Part shown: piece by piece, positions 52,737-62,550 of the stretch
How positions within the stretch are numbered: the first letter of the stretch is position 1
How the letters are laid out: every line of letters starts with the position of its first letter
Program-made: the position numbers and the translations under genes
The notes under the pieces: model-generated
Databases searched by the model: none
What the model was told of the DNA's origin: nothing
The model's input: the letters and a program-made list of their open reading frames with translations, nothing else
Origin: Mucilaginibacter sp.
Lineage (GTDB): Bacteria > Bacteroidota > Bacteroidia > Sphingobacteriales > Sphingobacteriaceae
Direction: 5' to 3'
Length of the DNA: 64,000 nucleotides
Assembly: GCA_031292485.1 (NCBI GenBank)
Contig: JARLHA010000008.1
Span: 62,001 to 126,000 of the forward strand

Positions 52737-54017
52737 ATGAGTAAGATCAGAATAAAAAATTTCGGACCTATAAAGGAAGGCTACAATGAAAATGATGGCT
52801 GGCTTGACATTAAAAAGGTAACTGTTTTTATCGGCAATCAGGGAAGTGGGAAAAGTACGGTGGCTAAATTAATCTCCACTTTTACATGGATGGAAAAAGC
52901 GCTGACACGTGGAGATTACGATAAAAAAGCGTTTCAAAATACAGGTGTATTAAAAAGATATCTGGCGTATCATAAAATTGCAAACTATTTTAGGCACGAT
53001 TCCCCTGATGACAGGTTAACCTACGGGCGAAATTTTCCGGATGAATCTGTGATCGAGTATATTGGCGATTCTTATTCCTTTAAATATTACCGGCGCTATT
53101 TAAAGATTTCAGAAAATCAATCTGGTAATTACCCATTACCACAAATTATGTATTTACCGGCTGATCGTAATTTCATAAGCTCAGTTGATGATCTCAAAAC
53201 CCAAAGGATTTTTTCAGCTGCCCTGAGCGAATTGCTTTATGAATTTGACAATTCAAAAAAGGAAATGAAAGGCGACTTAAGATTGCCTATAAATGAAGTT
53301 GATTTAGAATACGACAAGGAGAATGATATTTTATTTTTAAAAGGAGATGGATATAAAATTAAGTTAGCTGAATCATCAAGCGGTTTCCAATCATTTGTGC
53401 CGCTTTTCTTAGTGACCTGGTTTTTAACCAATTCTGTAAAAAATCAAGCTGAAAATAAAGAGCCGATGAGCAGCGATGAACTCAATAGGTTTAAAAGGGG
53501 CGTTACTGATATTTACTCAAATAATAATTTAACTGATGAACAAAAAAGGACGGCCATATCTGCACTATCGGGCAGGTTTAATAAATCTGCCTTTATCAAT
53601 ATTGTTGAAGAACCCGAACAAAATTTGTTTCCAACTTCGCAATGGCAAATGCTAAAAAGCCTGTTACAGTTTAATAATATGAATGGCGGCAATAAATTGA
53701 TCATGACAACGCATAGTCCATATATTATTAATTACCTCACATTGGCTGTTAAAGGGTTTTTAGTTGAAGAGAAAATAAAAGATTTAGGTAATGAAGAAGA
53801 ATTAAATTCAAAACTGGCGTCAATAATACCGCTTAATTCAGTTGTCAAACCTGATGATTTGGCTATTTATGAATTGGATGATAATGGGGGAATTATCAAG
53901 CTCGGAGATTATAATGGACTACCTTCGGATAATAATTATTTAAACAACAACCTTTCCGAAGGGAATAATTTATTTGCTTCAATCCTTGACATCGAAGACG
54001 AACTGGAAGAAATATGA
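52737..54017 (+). CDS. ABC-type AAA ATPase of a putative two-gene defence module
   Basis: 426 residues, SMC/ABC-like ATPase of the AAA_15/AAA_21 kind. Walker A GNQGSGKST (33-41) follows an N-terminal KIRIKNFGPIKEG strand typical of RecF/OLD-like proteins. A Tyr-rich middle region follows, then an ABC-signature-like ESSSGFQS (~212-219), Walker B FINIVEEPEQNLFP (~284-297) and an H-loop TTHSPYI (~323-329). The C-terminal ~80 residues are acidic. It overlaps the next gene by 4 bp (ATGA). Low GC compared with recQ. A -7-like TAATTTTG lies at 52709-52716. ATPases of this class act with nucleases in phage-defence systems; the specific role here is inference. Confidence 0.85.
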   Translation: MSKIRIKNFGPIKEGYNENDGWLDIKKVTVFIGNQGSGKSTVAKLISTFTWMEKALTRGDYDKKAFQNTGVLKRYLAYHKIANYFRHDSPDDRLTYGRNFPDESVIEYIGDSYSFKYYRRYLKISENQSGNYPLPQIMYLPADRNFISSVDDLKTQRIFSAALSELLYEFDNSKKEMKGDLRLPINEVDLEYDKENDILFLKGDGYKIKLAESSSGFQSFVPLFLVTWFLTNSVKNQAENKEPMSSDELNRFKRGVTDIYSNNNLTDEQKRTAISALSGRFNKSAFINIVEEPEQNLFPTSQWQMLKSLLQFNNMNGGNKLIMTTHSPYIINYLTLAVKGFLVEEKIKDLGNEEELNSKLASIIPLNSVVKPDDLAIYELDDNGGIIKLGDYNGLPSDNNYLNNNLSEGNNLFASILDIEDELEEI

Positions 54018-54508
54018 GCGCAGACTTTTTCAAACCAGAGTGTCGCAGAGTGACTATTGAAACTATATTTGGCATTTGTGATGACACTAATGAAATGCCT
54101 GCCTACTTAGATTCAGTAAATAAATCGATATGGATAGCAACTGTTAATAATAATAGCCAAAAAGAGATAACCTTTACTGCTGTCGATAATTGCATCGAAA
54201 TATTAAGAGAAAATGGTGAAATGGAAAATCGATGTGATGTAATGTTAACAAGTGATATTTGCCTTTATTTGGTTGAATTAAAGAACAAAGTATCAGATTG
54301 GCGATCAGAAGGCATAGATCAACTTGAGGCGACAATTAAAGTGCTAAAAAACACAAAAGGCGATTTTTATTTTAGCTTTAGAAAAAGAAAGGCTTTTGTA
54401 GCTAACAGGCGACACCCACATTTTGTTAGGTCTAACACTGATGATATGGAAAGGTTTCGTGATGTTCATAGAATTCGTCTTTATTTACAAGCAACAATAT
54501 CTATTTAA
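54014..54508 (+). CDS. small PD-(D/E)XK-like nuclease partner
   Basis: 164 residues, no annotated family that I recognise. It shows the PD-(D/E)XK core: Asp75 (RCDVML), a strand, then Glu88-Leu-Lys90 in YLVELKNK, and a Gln103 on the next helix (GIDQLEATIKVL), the spacing expected for metal-dependent restriction-like nucleases. A basic patch follows (FRKRKAFVANRRHPH), suitable for nucleic-acid binding. It overlaps the ATPase gene by 4 bp, so the two products are made together and probably interact. It is AT-rich like its partner. The alternative is a non-catalytic sensor with a nuclease-like fold. Confidence 0.75.
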   Translation: MSADFFKPECRRVTIETIFGICDDTNEMPAYLDSVNKSIWIATVNNNSQKEITFTAVDNCIEILRENGEMENRCDVMLTSDICLYLVELKNKVSDWRSEGIDQLEATIKVLKNTKGDFYFSFRKRKAFVANRRHPHFVRSNTDDMERFRDVHRIRLYLQATISI

Positions 54509-54607
54509 GGTTGAACTATGCCATAAATTAATGCCTTGAATATAATGAATTTAATAAGACATTAAAAAGTCAAATTCAGGCATTTATCCAATTGCAAATA
54601 ATAATCC

Positions 54608-56512
54608 CTACTTCGAAATTATCTTAAATTCCGTCCTGCGGTTTTTCTGGCGGCCTTCATCAGTGTCATTGGGGGCAATGGGCTGCGTTTCGCCGTAGCC
54701 CTTGTAAACCAGGCGGGCAGCATCAACTTTATTGGTAATAAGGTATTGATAAACCGATTTTGCCCGGTTTTCTGATAGTACCTGGTTAGCCTGGTCATTG
54801 CCTACATTATCGGTATGCCCTGAAATTTCAATCTTTAAGGTTGGATTTAACGACATGAAGTCAACTAATTTGTCCAACTCAGAAAGTGACTCTGTTTTTA
54901 GCTCAAAACTATTGGTATCAAAGAAAATATTATTCAATATCACTTTATTCCCCACTTCAATAGGCTCCAGTAAAACGGCGATGTTATAGGGGTTTCTGTC
55001 TTTATGGCCTACAAGTGAAAAGTTTTGGGAATAGAACAGGTAACCGCTTTTGGAGATATTTAAGCCATAGTTCTTCCCCGATTTAAGCGTTGCTAAAAAT
55101 GATCCATTGGCTGCATCACTGTTATCCTCGTAAACGGCTTCATTTTTTGCCAGGTCGATAATTTCAACATCAGCTTCCAGGGGGCGCAGGTCCTTGGCAT
55201 CATTTACTTTCCCTTTCACATAAGTTACCAGGTTAGGCCTCAGGTTTTCCGGAAGTTCAAAAGTATAAATGTCATATCCACCAAAACCATCCAGGTTATT
55301 TGAAGAGAAAAATGCATGGGTACCTTCGGCAGTCAGCGTTAAACCGTTTTCATCGCCGCTGGTATTAATGGGGTAGCCCATATTCACGGGCTTTTGCCAC
55401 TGTCCATCCTTACCCAGGCGGCTAACAAAAAGATCTCTTCCGCCCAGGCCCGGCCAGCCGTCGGATGAAAAGTAGAGCGTACTATCGTCCGGGTGTATAA
55501 AAGGCGACTGTTCATTATAGGCCGTATTTATATTGGGGCCCAGGTTTTCAGGCTCGCCCCAACCTTTATCTGTTAAAGTTGATTTCCAGATGTCGTATCC
55601 ACCATAACCGCCTTTACGGTTACTCACAAAAAATAGTGTTTTCCCATCAGCACTAATGGATGGCTGTGCCTCCCAACCGGGTGTATTTATGGGCGGACTA
55701 AGGTCAAAAGGTTTGCCCCAATCATCGCCTTTTTTCTGCGCGATATAAATATCGCAATGCCCGAGGCCATCCGGACGGTTACAGCCCGTAAAAAACAGGA
55801 ATTTACCGTCCTGGGTGATAGATTGTGCCCCTTCGTTGTATTCAGGTGTATTGATCCTGTCGCTCAGGTAAGTGGCTGTTTGCCATTTTTCGTCAACTTT
55901 AACACTCTTATAAAAATCTTCGTTATTATTTATTTTACGGGTAAATATCAGCATGCTTTCATCGGCGGTGGCTACGGGCATATATTCGTCGTCTGCGGTG
56001 TTTATTTCGGGCCCCATGTTAACAGGCTTAAACGGCACCGGGTGTTGAATGGCTTCTATGCTGAATTTACAATCGGCCAGTAATTTTAAAGCGAATGCAT
56101 TATTTTGTGTCGTCAGGTTCTCGTACGTCAGGTATTTTTCCAGGTGGTGCAGCGCGTCTTCGTATTTGGCTATCCTTATTTCTTCGTCACCGGCTTTAAG
56201 ATACACAGAACGGTTAAATTCAGGGTTTAAAGCTATCGTTTTTTGATATTCCCCGACAGCTTCGGCATGTCTTCTCATTAACCTGTACAAATCGGCCAGC
56301 TGCGCATGGGCTTCTACAAAATTATTATCGGCTTGCAACGCTTTCTGCAATAACTCCAGGGCATCATTATATAAGTTTTCATCCAGGCTTTGGCTCGCCA
56401 AAGCATAGTCCTTTATCGCTTCCTTGTTGGTTGTGCTGTATTGTCTTTCCTGTGCAAAAGAAGAAAAAACGGACAAAATAAAGATCAGTAATGTAATGGT
56501 TAAAAACCTCAT
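54608..56512 (-). CDS. PorE-like TPR/PD40/OmpA outer-membrane-associated protein
   Basis: 634 residues with a signal peptide ending SSFAQ (no lipobox Cys). Residues ~25-150 are TPR repeats (AHAQLADLYRLMRRHAEAV). Residues ~165-425 hold several WD40-like PD40 blades (DGKTLFFVSNRKGGYGGYDI, STLYFSSDGWPGLGGRDL). A carboxypeptidase-regulatory-like beta domain lies at ~430-510. A peptidoglycan-binding OmpA domain closes the chain (ISGHTDNVGND, SENRAKSV, NRRTEF). The order TPR, propeller, CRD, OmpA matches PorE of the type IX secretion system, and also many paralogues; no other Por gene is adjacent. Confidence 0.88.
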   Translation of the reverse strand: MRFLTITLLIFILSVFSSFAQERQYSTTNKEAIKDYALASQSLDENLYNDALELLQKALQADNNFVEAHAQLADLYRLMRRHAEAVGEYQKTIALNPEFNRSVYLKAGDEEIRIAKYEDALHHLEKYLTYENLTTQNNAFALKLLADCKFSIEAIQHPVPFKPVNMGPEINTADDEYMPVATADESMLIFTRKINNNEDFYKSVKVDEKWQTATYLSDRINTPEYNEGAQSITQDGKFLFFTGCNRPDGLGHCDIYIAQKKGDDWGKPFDLSPPINTPGWEAQPSISADGKTLFFVSNRKGGYGGYDIWKSTLTDKGWGEPENLGPNINTAYNEQSPFIHPDDSTLYFSSDGWPGLGGRDLFVSRLGKDGQWQKPVNMGYPINTSGDENGLTLTAEGTHAFFSSNNLDGFGGYDIYTFELPENLRPNLVTYVKGKVNDAKDLRPLEADVEIIDLAKNEAVYEDNSDAANGSFLATLKSGKNYGLNISKSGYLFYSQNFSLVGHKDRNPYNIAVLLEPIEVGNKVILNNIFFDTNSFELKTESLSELDKLVDFMSLNPTLKIEISGHTDNVGNDQANQVLSENRAKSVYQYLITNKVDAARLVYKGYGETQPIAPNDTDEGRQKNRRTEFKIISK

Positions 56513-56573
56513 TCCTTTTGATACGGTATTTTCATCTCGAAGTTACATTAAATAAATGAATGATGCAGAAAAG

Positions 56574-56612
56574 GTCATTTAGTCATCAGGTCATTGAGTC
56601 ATTGAGTCATTG
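56574..56612. repeat. GTCATT-type microrepeat
   Basis: Five copies of (A/G)GTCATTNAG-like words in a row. The same word family occurs at 28649-28675, inverted at 28911-28937, and at 58915-58946. Non-coding spacer repeat. Confidence 0.6.
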
Positions 56613-56687
56613 AATAGGTTTATCCCAATTACAACCACTACAACGACTCCCAAACCACTGCGACGCTCTATAACCTAATCAACTAAC

Positions 56688-57311
56688 CTACGGGATATTC
56701 AAATACTTATGCGTCTGCAGGGAGATCTCCCATTGGGGGTTATTCATCACGTACTCAACGATCAGTGGTGTCATTTCTTTTGATTTCGACCATTCGGGTT
56801 GCAAATATAGTTTGCAGCCGGGCGAAACCAGTTTAGCATTCTCTTCCGCAAAAGTAAAATCCGACTTGTTAAAAATGATCACCTTAAGTTCGTCTGCATG
56901 TTCGGCAACGTTTTTTGTGGGCGCCTTGAATTTTTTAGGCGATAAACAAATCCAGTCCCAGTGGCCCGAAAGGGGATACGCGCCGGAGGTTTCAATAAAA
57001 GTTTTAATTCCCCGTCCTTGCAGGCCCGCAGTTAAATAATCAAGGTTATAGATCAGCGGCTCGCCGCCGGTAACTACAACTGCTTTTGAAGGATGTTTAG
57101 CAGCGTTATCAACGATCTGGTCCGCATAGGTGAGTGCATGCAGCTCCGCGTCCCAGCTTTCCTTTACATCGCACCAGTGGCAGCCCACATCGCAGCCGCC
57201 CAGGCGTATAAAATAAGCCGCTTTGCCGGTATGAAATCCTTCGCCCTGTATCGTATAAAACTCTTCCATTAAAGGAAGCTGTGTACCATCTTCCGGAATT
57301 TTATGTGCCAT
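56688..57311 (-). CDS. queE: 7-carboxy-7-deazaguanine synthase
   Basis: 207 residues from ATG 57311 (MAHKIPEDGTQLPLMEEFYT). A longer frame adds 25 residues of no similarity, so I use this start. A radical-SAM enzyme: substrate loop YTIQGEGFHTGKAAYFIRLG, cluster cysteines Cys40-x3-Cys44-x2-Cys47 (GGCDVGCHWC), and VVTGGEPL. It converts 6-carboxytetrahydropterin to 7-carboxy-7-deazaguanine in queuosine synthesis. QueC, QueD and QueF are not in the window. Confidence 0.93.
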   Translation of the reverse strand: MAHKIPEDGTQLPLMEEFYTIQGEGFHTGKAAYFIRLGGCDVGCHWCDVKESWDAELHALTYADQIVDNAAKHPSKAVVVTGGEPLIYNLDYLTAGLQGRGIKTFIETSGAYPLSGHWDWICLSPKKFKAPTKNVAEHADELKVIIFNKSDFTFAEENAKLVSPGCKLYLQPEWSKSKEMTPLIVEYVMNNPQWEISLQTHKYLNIP

Positions 57312-57479
57312 AATAAAGCGCGAAATTACGTTTTTTGAGGCGAAAGGCGAAAGGGTAAAGGTGAAAGGTAGAATTGCATGACACAAACCGGCCCGAATTC
57401 AAAATAAAATAAAAAAACCTTTCACCTTTAGCCCTTTACCATTCAGCTTTTTTCACTATTATTACTTAAAATTTGCTTT

Positions 57480-58241
57480 ATGAAAAAAATATATTACCCC
57501 CTGCTATTTTTCGTATTGCTCTGCCTTTCTTCCTGCTTCGATATTGAGGAACGCTACGATTTTAAAACCGATGGATCATGCAATGTGCAGTATAATTTTG
57601 ATATGGGCCGCGCGGTTTCGGTATTGATGAACCTGATGTCAGATTCTGTAAAGCAAACCCCCCAATTCTCCCTTGTAAAAGATACTACGCTTAACTTTTA
57701 TTCGGCCTTGCCGGACAGTACACAACAGAAAATGACCTTTGATGAGGCCAACATGGCTAAAAGCAGTAACCTTTCGGTTAAGATGGACCTGAAGAAAAGT
57801 ATCATGAGGATAGGGATCAACCATACGGCAAAAAATGCGGCCGACCTGGAGTATTATTTAAAGCATCTTTCAAAAATATCTCTCAATGGCCAGTTAAAAG
57901 CCGCAACAAATACCAAAACCAGTAGCGGCTTTGACGCCCAGCAACTGGTAGCCGGCGAAGATTATTATTCGTACGAAATAAGTCCGCATAAATTTTACAG
58001 GATAATAGATAAGTCGAAATTTAACGCGTTTTTAAAGAAAACCCAGTCTGCCTTTGCCATGGCAAAGGCTATGCTGATTGAAACACCATATAAATTGGTG
58101 CTTAATTTTGCAAAACCTGTTAAAAATGTGAGCAACCCCAGGGCTATTGTATCAGCCGACCGCAAACGGGTAACCCTGGTGACCAATATGGATGAGGTGA
58201 TGAAAAACCCCTCGCTAATGAATTTAAAGATCGATTTCTGA
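57480..58241 (+). CDS. lipoprotein of unknown function
   Basis: 253 residues. Lipoprotein signal with lipobox LSSC (Cys19), so it is lipid-anchored. The mature part starts FDIEERYDFKTDGSCNVQYN, then mixed alpha/beta with a PYKLVLNFAKPVKNVSNPRA strand pair near the C-terminus. I do not recognise the family. Isolated transcription unit, divergent from queE; the spacer has inverted AAAGGTGAAAGG/CCTTTCACCTTT words. Confidence 0.75.
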   Translation: MKKIYYPLLFFVLLCLSSCFDIEERYDFKTDGSCNVQYNFDMGRAVSVLMNLMSDSVKQTPQFSLVKDTTLNFYSALPDSTQQKMTFDEANMAKSSNLSVKMDLKKSIMRIGINHTAKNAADLEYYLKHLSKISLNGQLKAATNTKTSSGFDAQQLVAGEDYYSYEISPHKFYRIIDKSKFNAFLKKTQSAFAMAKAMLIETPYKLVLNFAKPVKNVSNPRAIVSADRKRVTLVTNMDEVMKNPSLMNLKIDF

Positions 58242-58242
58242 A

Positions 58243-58340
58243 TGACACGAATTGATTGACACGAATTTCACGAATTGATTCGTATGGACATGAATGAATT
58301 GACACGAATTTCACGAATGGGTTCGAATTGACACGAATAG
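58243..58340. repeat. ATTCGTG-type dispersed repeat (CACGAAT orientation)
   Basis: A run of GACACGAATT and TTTCACGAAT words, the reverse complement of the ATTCGTG units at 7401-7440 and 19621-19697. It is internally duplicated (GACACGAATTTCACGAAT occurs twice). Non-coding; directly downstream of the lipoprotein gene. Confidence 0.65.
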
Positions 58341-58473
58341 TGAATGGCACGGGGTCTCAACTTAATAAATCCGATTTCAAACAACATCTGACATCCGGCA
58401 TTAGAAATTAAAGTCCAATTTATTTATATTGGCAGCCTTTCTTTTGGGGTAGGCTAAAACAAGCATTGAATAC

Positions 58474-58911
58474 ATGAATAACAGAGCTATAGATTATATA
58501 ACCGAAGATTTTTACGAGAGCTTAAGCTTTATGGACAGTGAAATGCCCGACCTGGATACGGTGAGGGATCTGTTTTTTGAAGATGGCGCATTATTTAATC
58601 TGAGTTTTGGTAAACCGATTTCGTATACGGTGGATTCATTCATACGCTCGATAGAAGATTCTATTGAAGACGGGCAGTTAACTCAATTTATGCAGCGTGA
58701 GCTTTATTCAAAAACCGAGATTTTTGGCCGGGTGGCCCAGCGGGTAAGTGTTTACGAATACAGTTTCGCCTATCACGAAATTGAAAACCTGCCCAAAGGC
58801 ATCAACTATATCCAGTTCATTCAGGTGGATGATCTCTGGCGTATTACCTCCATGGCCTGGAACGACGAAAGCGCGAATTACCGGGTGCCATCGGAGCTGG
58901 CGAATGGATGA
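58474..58911 (+). CDS. NTF2-like hypothetical protein
   Basis: 145 residues, acidic, no signal peptide. Helix-loop-strand order like an NTF2/SnoaL-like barrel: an N-terminal helix pair (DYITEDFYESLSFM, DLDTVRDLFFEDGALF), SYTVDSFIRSIEDSI, then strands (YSKTEIFGRVAQRVSVYEYS) and a final IQVDDLWRITSMAW. Such folds bind small molecules; some are isomerases, and no catalytic residue is obvious. Single gene. Confidence 0.65.
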   Translation: MNNRAIDYITEDFYESLSFMDSEMPDLDTVRDLFFEDGALFNLSFGKPISYTVDSFIRSIEDSIEDGQLTQFMQRELYSKTEIFGRVAQRVSVYEYSFAYHEIENLPKGINYIQFIQVDDLWRITSMAWNDESANYRVPSELANG

Positions 58912-58914
58912 AAT

Positions 58915-58946
58915 GTCATTAGGTCATTGGGTCATTAAGTCATTGG
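58915..58946. repeat. GTCATT-type microrepeat
   Basis: Four GTCATT(A/G)(A/G)G-like words between the NTF2-like gene and the end of folD, in the same orientation as those at 56574-56612. Confidence 0.6.
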
Positions 58947-58983
58947 TATAGTGGAATATCAACAACTTAATTGACCAGATCGG

Positions 58984-59865
58984 CTAAACGTAAACCTCTT
59001 TATTAGCAGAAGCAAGCGTATTCTTTAATAACCCAATAATTGTCATCAAACCCACGCCACCCGGTACCGGGGTGATCCACGATGCTTTTTGGGATACGCC
59101 TTCAAAATCAACATCACCAAAAAGCTTAAAGCCTGATTTGGTTAGGGTGGAGGTTTCGCGGTTCATGCCGACGTCGATCACAACAACACCGTCTTTTACC
59201 ATATCGGCAGTGATAAAATTCTTTTTGCCGATGGCAACGATCAGTATGTCAGCATCCAGCGTAAATTTTTTAATATCCGGCGTGCGGCTGTGGCAAATGG
59301 TAACCGTGCAATTTCCGGGGTAGGTGTTACGCGCCATTAAAATGCTCATCGGCGAACCAACAATATTGCTGCGGCCCACCACCACGCAATGTTTGCCCGA
59401 CGTTTCGATATTATATTCTTTCAGCATCAGGGTGATACCGTAAGGTGTTGCGGGGATAAAAGATGGTAAATTACGCTGCATCCGGCCCAAATTAATAGGG
59501 TGGAAGCCGTCCACATCTTTACGATGGTCTATCTTTTCGGTTACTTTTTCAGGGTCGATATGCTTTGGGAGGGGCAATTGCACAATGATGCCGTCGATAT
59601 CAGCATCCGCATTCAGTTCAGCCACTTTGTTCAGCAGTTCCTCTTCAGTAACATCACTTTCATAACGCACCAATGAGGATTTAAAGCCGACAGCTTCGCA
59701 ATTTTTCATCTTGCTGGCTACGTAGGTTTCGCTGCCGCCATCATGGCCAACAAGTACAGCCACCAGGTGTGGCTTGCGGCCTGTTCTTTCCAGTATTTTA
59801 ACGGCTTCTGCCGCTATTTCAACCTTAACTTTTTCTGATACGTATTTTCCGTCGAGTAATTGCAT
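58984..59865 (-). CDS. folD: bifunctional methylenetetrahydrofolate dehydrogenase/cyclohydrolase
   Basis: 293 residues, the normal FolD length. Signature [19 protein letters not shown] (43-61) with catalytic Lys54, QLPLPKHI, the DGFHP loop, Rossmann GRSNIVGSP, and [12 protein letters not shown] near the end. It interconverts methylene-, methenyl- and 10-formyl-THF in one-carbon metabolism. Same strand as the small membrane protein and lepA, 4 bp after the former, suggesting one transcript. Confidence 0.96.
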   Translation of the reverse strand: MQLLDGKYVSEKVKVEIAAEAVKILERTGRKPHLVAVLVGHDGGSETYVASKMKNCEAVGFKSSLVRYESDVTEEELLNKVAELNADADIDGIIVQLPLPKHIDPEKVTEKIDHRKDVDGFHPINLGRMQRNLPSFIPATPYGITLMLKEYNIETSGKHCVVVGRSNIVGSPMSILMARNTYPGNCTVTICHSRTPDIKKFTLDADILIVAIGKKNFITADMVKDGVVVIDVGMNRETSTLTKSGFKLFGDVDFEGVSQKASWITPVPGGVGLMTIIGLLKNTLASANKEVYV

Positions 59866-59869
59866 TTAG

Positions 59870-60436
59870 TTATTCTAAATATTTGTCCATATCATTAACA
59901 AACAGCTTCAACAAATCGCCTTTTTGTAAACCCTTGTTGCTGTGTCCAATATCCTTTCTAAATTCCAATAGTAACTCTTCAAGAATAAAAAGATATTGGA
60001 TATTCGCTTCATGACCCTCGTAATGTGCAATTGAAGCACTTTTCCATTTTATGAAAGATTTTAAACTACTATCGGATAACCATACAATACTTTTTTTATT
60101 AAAATCCATTATAAAGTTGTCCATTTCTATTGCTGACATGGGTTGATCTATTTTGGACCTCTTAAGTACGTCAAAGAGAAAGCTTATAAACTCCTCATAT
60201 ACAGGTAGCTTTTTTTCTCGAATCTGTTGCTCGATAATTTTTTTTCTTTCAAAGTTACGACTGATGAAATAACCAACTACAGTAACTAATCCAGCGATAG
60301 TAGCAGCTATAATATTAGGACTGACAAGTTGAATGTATTTAACTAGTGTAGATATTAAAACAAATCCTAAATAACAAAGAATACCAATGATTATTATAGA
60401 TCCTATTGTCTTCCAAAAATTTGTTTTGTGTTTCAT
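59870..60436 (-). CDS. hypothetical two-TM protein between lepA and folD
   Basis: 188 residues. Two hydrophobic helices (~12-33, ~38-58), then a cytoplasmic helical part rich in Lys/Glu (RNFERKKIIEQQIREKKLPV) and a C-terminal helix bundle. Its ATG overlaps the lepA stop by one base (TAATG), so it is translationally coupled to lepA, yet it is AT-rich and unlike its housekeeping flanks. I do not recognise the family; it may be a recent insertion into a lepA-folD operon. Confidence 0.7.
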   Translation of the reverse strand: MKHKTNFWKTIGSIIIIGILCYLGFVLISTLVKYIQLVSPNIIAATIAGLVTVVGYFISRNFERKKIIEQQIREKKLPVYEEFISFLFDVLKRSKIDQPMSAIEMDNFIMDFNKKSIVWLSDSSLKSFIKWKSASIAHYEGHEANIQYLFILEELLLEFRKDIGHSNKGLQKGDLLKLFVNDMDKYLE

Positions 60437-62223
60437 TAATCTAATTTCAATACCGCCATAAACGCACTCTGCGGAATTTCCACGTTCCCCACCTGGCGCA
60501 TGCGTTTCTTGCCTTTTTTCTGCTTTTCAAGCAGTTTTCGCTTACGCGATATATCACCGCCATAACATTTGGCCGTAACGTCTTTACGCAAAGCTTTCAC
60601 CGTTTCACGCGCTATGATCTTGGCGCCAATTGATGCCTGTATAATAATTTCAAATTGCTGGCGCGGAATCAGTTCCCTTAGTTTTTCACAGATTTTTTTG
60701 CCGAAATCGTAAGAGTTTCCACGGAAGATCAGGGAAGATAATGCATCAACAGGTTCGGCATTTAAACGGATATCCAAACGCACCAAATCCGACCGCCGGT
60801 AACCGATCTGGTGATAATCAAATGAAGCATAGCCTTTGGAAATGGTTTTCAGCTTATCATAAAAATCAAAAACAATTTCGCCCATCGGCATCTCAAAGAT
60901 AAGTTCCACCCTGTCGGATGTTAAATACGACTGGTTTTTTATAAACCCACGCTTCTGGATACATAGTGACATTACCGGCCCAACAAACTCCGATTTGGTG
61001 ATGATCGTCGCCTTGATATAAGGTTCTTCCACGTAGTCGATCCTGCTTGGGTCGGGCAGGTCAGAAGGATTGTTTACAATAATAGGGTCGCCTTTTGTCG
61101 TATAAGCAATGTAGGATACGTTCGGTACCGTCGTGATCACCGTCATATCAAACTCGCGCTCGAGGCGTTCCTGGATGATCTCCATGTGCAGCATACCAAG
61201 GAACCCGCAGCGGAAACCAAATCCCAAAGCGGCCGACGATTCCGGCTCAAAAACCAGGGCAGCGTCATTCAGCTGCAATTTGCCCATCGAATCGCGCAGC
61301 TCTTCAAAGTCATCGGTATCAACCGGGTAGATACCCGCAAATACCATGGGTTTTACTTCTTCAAAACCCTGGATACCCTGCTCGCAGGGGCGGTCAACAT
61401 GGGTGATGGTATCCCCAACTTTTACTTCACGCGCTTCCTTGATCCCTGAAATGATATAACCTACATCACCGGTTTTGATCACATCGCGGGGCGATTGTTT
61501 TAATTTTAAAGTTCCTACTTCATCCGCATTATATTGCTTCTCTGTCGCAAAGAATTTCACCTTATCGCCTTTGCGGATCTCGCCGTTTACTACTTTAAAG
61601 TAGGCAACGATACCCCTGAAAGAATTGAAAACCGAGTCAAATATCAAAGCTTGAAGCGGAGCTTTTGGATCGCCGACAGGGTGAGGTACACGATGAACGA
61701 TTGCCTTCAATATTTCGTGCACACCCATTCCGGTTTTACCGGATGCTGCAAGTATTTCTTCCCTTTTGCAGCCGATCAACTCAACTATCTGGTCTTTCAC
61801 CTCTTCAGGCATTGCGCCGGGGAGGTCCATTTTGTTAAGGATGGGGATGATCTCAAGGTCATTCTCCAAAGCGAGGTACAGGTTGGATATGGTTTGTGCC
61901 TGTATGCCCTGTGCCGCATCAACAATCAGCAATGCGCCTTCGCAGGCGGCGATGGAGCGCGAAACTTCGTACGAGAAATCTACGTGTCCCGGTGTATCTA
62001 TCAGGTTTAAAATATATTTCTGGCCGTCCAGCTCATAATCCATTTGTATGGCATGGCTTTTTATAGTGATACCGCGTTCGCGTTCCAGGTCCATATCATC
62101 AAGCAACTGGGCCTGCGACTCACGCTGGGTAATGGTATGGGTATATTCAAGCAAGCGGTCGGCAAGGGTACTTTTGCCGTGATCGATATGCGCTATGATA
62201 CAAAAATTACGAATGTGTTCCAT
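60436..62223 (-). CDS. lepA: elongation factor 4 (LepA)
   Basis: 595 residues, the normal length. GTPase motifs: G1 AHIDHGKST (11-19), G3 DTPGH and G4 NKMD. EF-Tu-like domains II/III, the EF-G-like domain V, and the LepA-specific C-terminal domain ([20 protein letters not shown]). A ribosome-associated GTPase that remodels stalled or initiating ribosomes. First gene of the likely lepA-hypothetical-folD unit. Confidence 0.97.
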   Translation of the reverse strand: MEHIRNFCIIAHIDHGKSTLADRLLEYTHTITQRESQAQLLDDMDLERERGITIKSHAIQMDYELDGQKYILNLIDTPGHVDFSYEVSRSIAACEGALLIVDAAQGIQAQTISNLYLALENDLEIIPILNKMDLPGAMPEEVKDQIVELIGCKREEILAASGKTGMGVHEILKAIVHRVPHPVGDPKAPLQALIFDSVFNSFRGIVAYFKVVNGEIRKGDKVKFFATEKQYNADEVGTLKLKQSPRDVIKTGDVGYIISGIKEAREVKVGDTITHVDRPCEQGIQGFEEVKPMVFAGIYPVDTDDFEELRDSMGKLQLNDAALVFEPESSAALGFGFRCGFLGMLHMEIIQERLEREFDMTVITTVPNVSYIAYTTKGDPIIVNNPSDLPDPSRIDYVEEPYIKATIITKSEFVGPVMSLCIQKRGFIKNQSYLTSDRVELIFEMPMGEIVFDFYDKLKTISKGYASFDYHQIGYRRSDLVRLDIRLNAEPVDALSSLIFRGNSYDFGKKICEKLRELIPRQQFEIIIQASIGAKIIARETVKALRKDVTAKCYGGDISRKRKLLEKQKKGKKRMRQVGNVEIPQSAFMAVLKLD

Positions 62224-62550
62224 TGATCCGCAAAAATAGCATTTTAAGGGGATTTCGCCGATTAGTAATTGTGATTACACCGATTTGTCGCCTGGATTAC
62301 AACGAATATTGCAAAATCATGCGGAAACCGGGGTGGAATTATAAAAAAATGATTTTATAGCAGCTGAAATATGCACGCCGTGAAATTAAAACAGAGAAAA
62401 GCGCTAACACCCAAAATGACTATTTTCGCAAAATGGTTTATCAGGCTGCGGCCGCGGTCAAAGCGGCTAATGACGGGTATATCAGGTTGCAAACACCGAG
62501 ACTTGGTTTCAGCTCAATTAAGCGCATCACACCAGTTATGTTATATTTCG
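62224..62550. other. gene-free spacer
   Basis: 327 bp between the lepA start and the end of an OmpA-family gene. Near the lepA start there is GATTAGTAATTGTGATTACA, an imperfect palindrome. No gene is supported; a 61-codon frame at 62371-62556 has no protein-like features. Confidence 0.35.

Noticed and set aside
57312..57386. 25-residue N-terminal extension of QueE
   Set aside because: The sequence is low-complexity spacer repeat (AAAGGTGAAAGG) and the family starts close to the QGEG loop; ATG 57311 fits.
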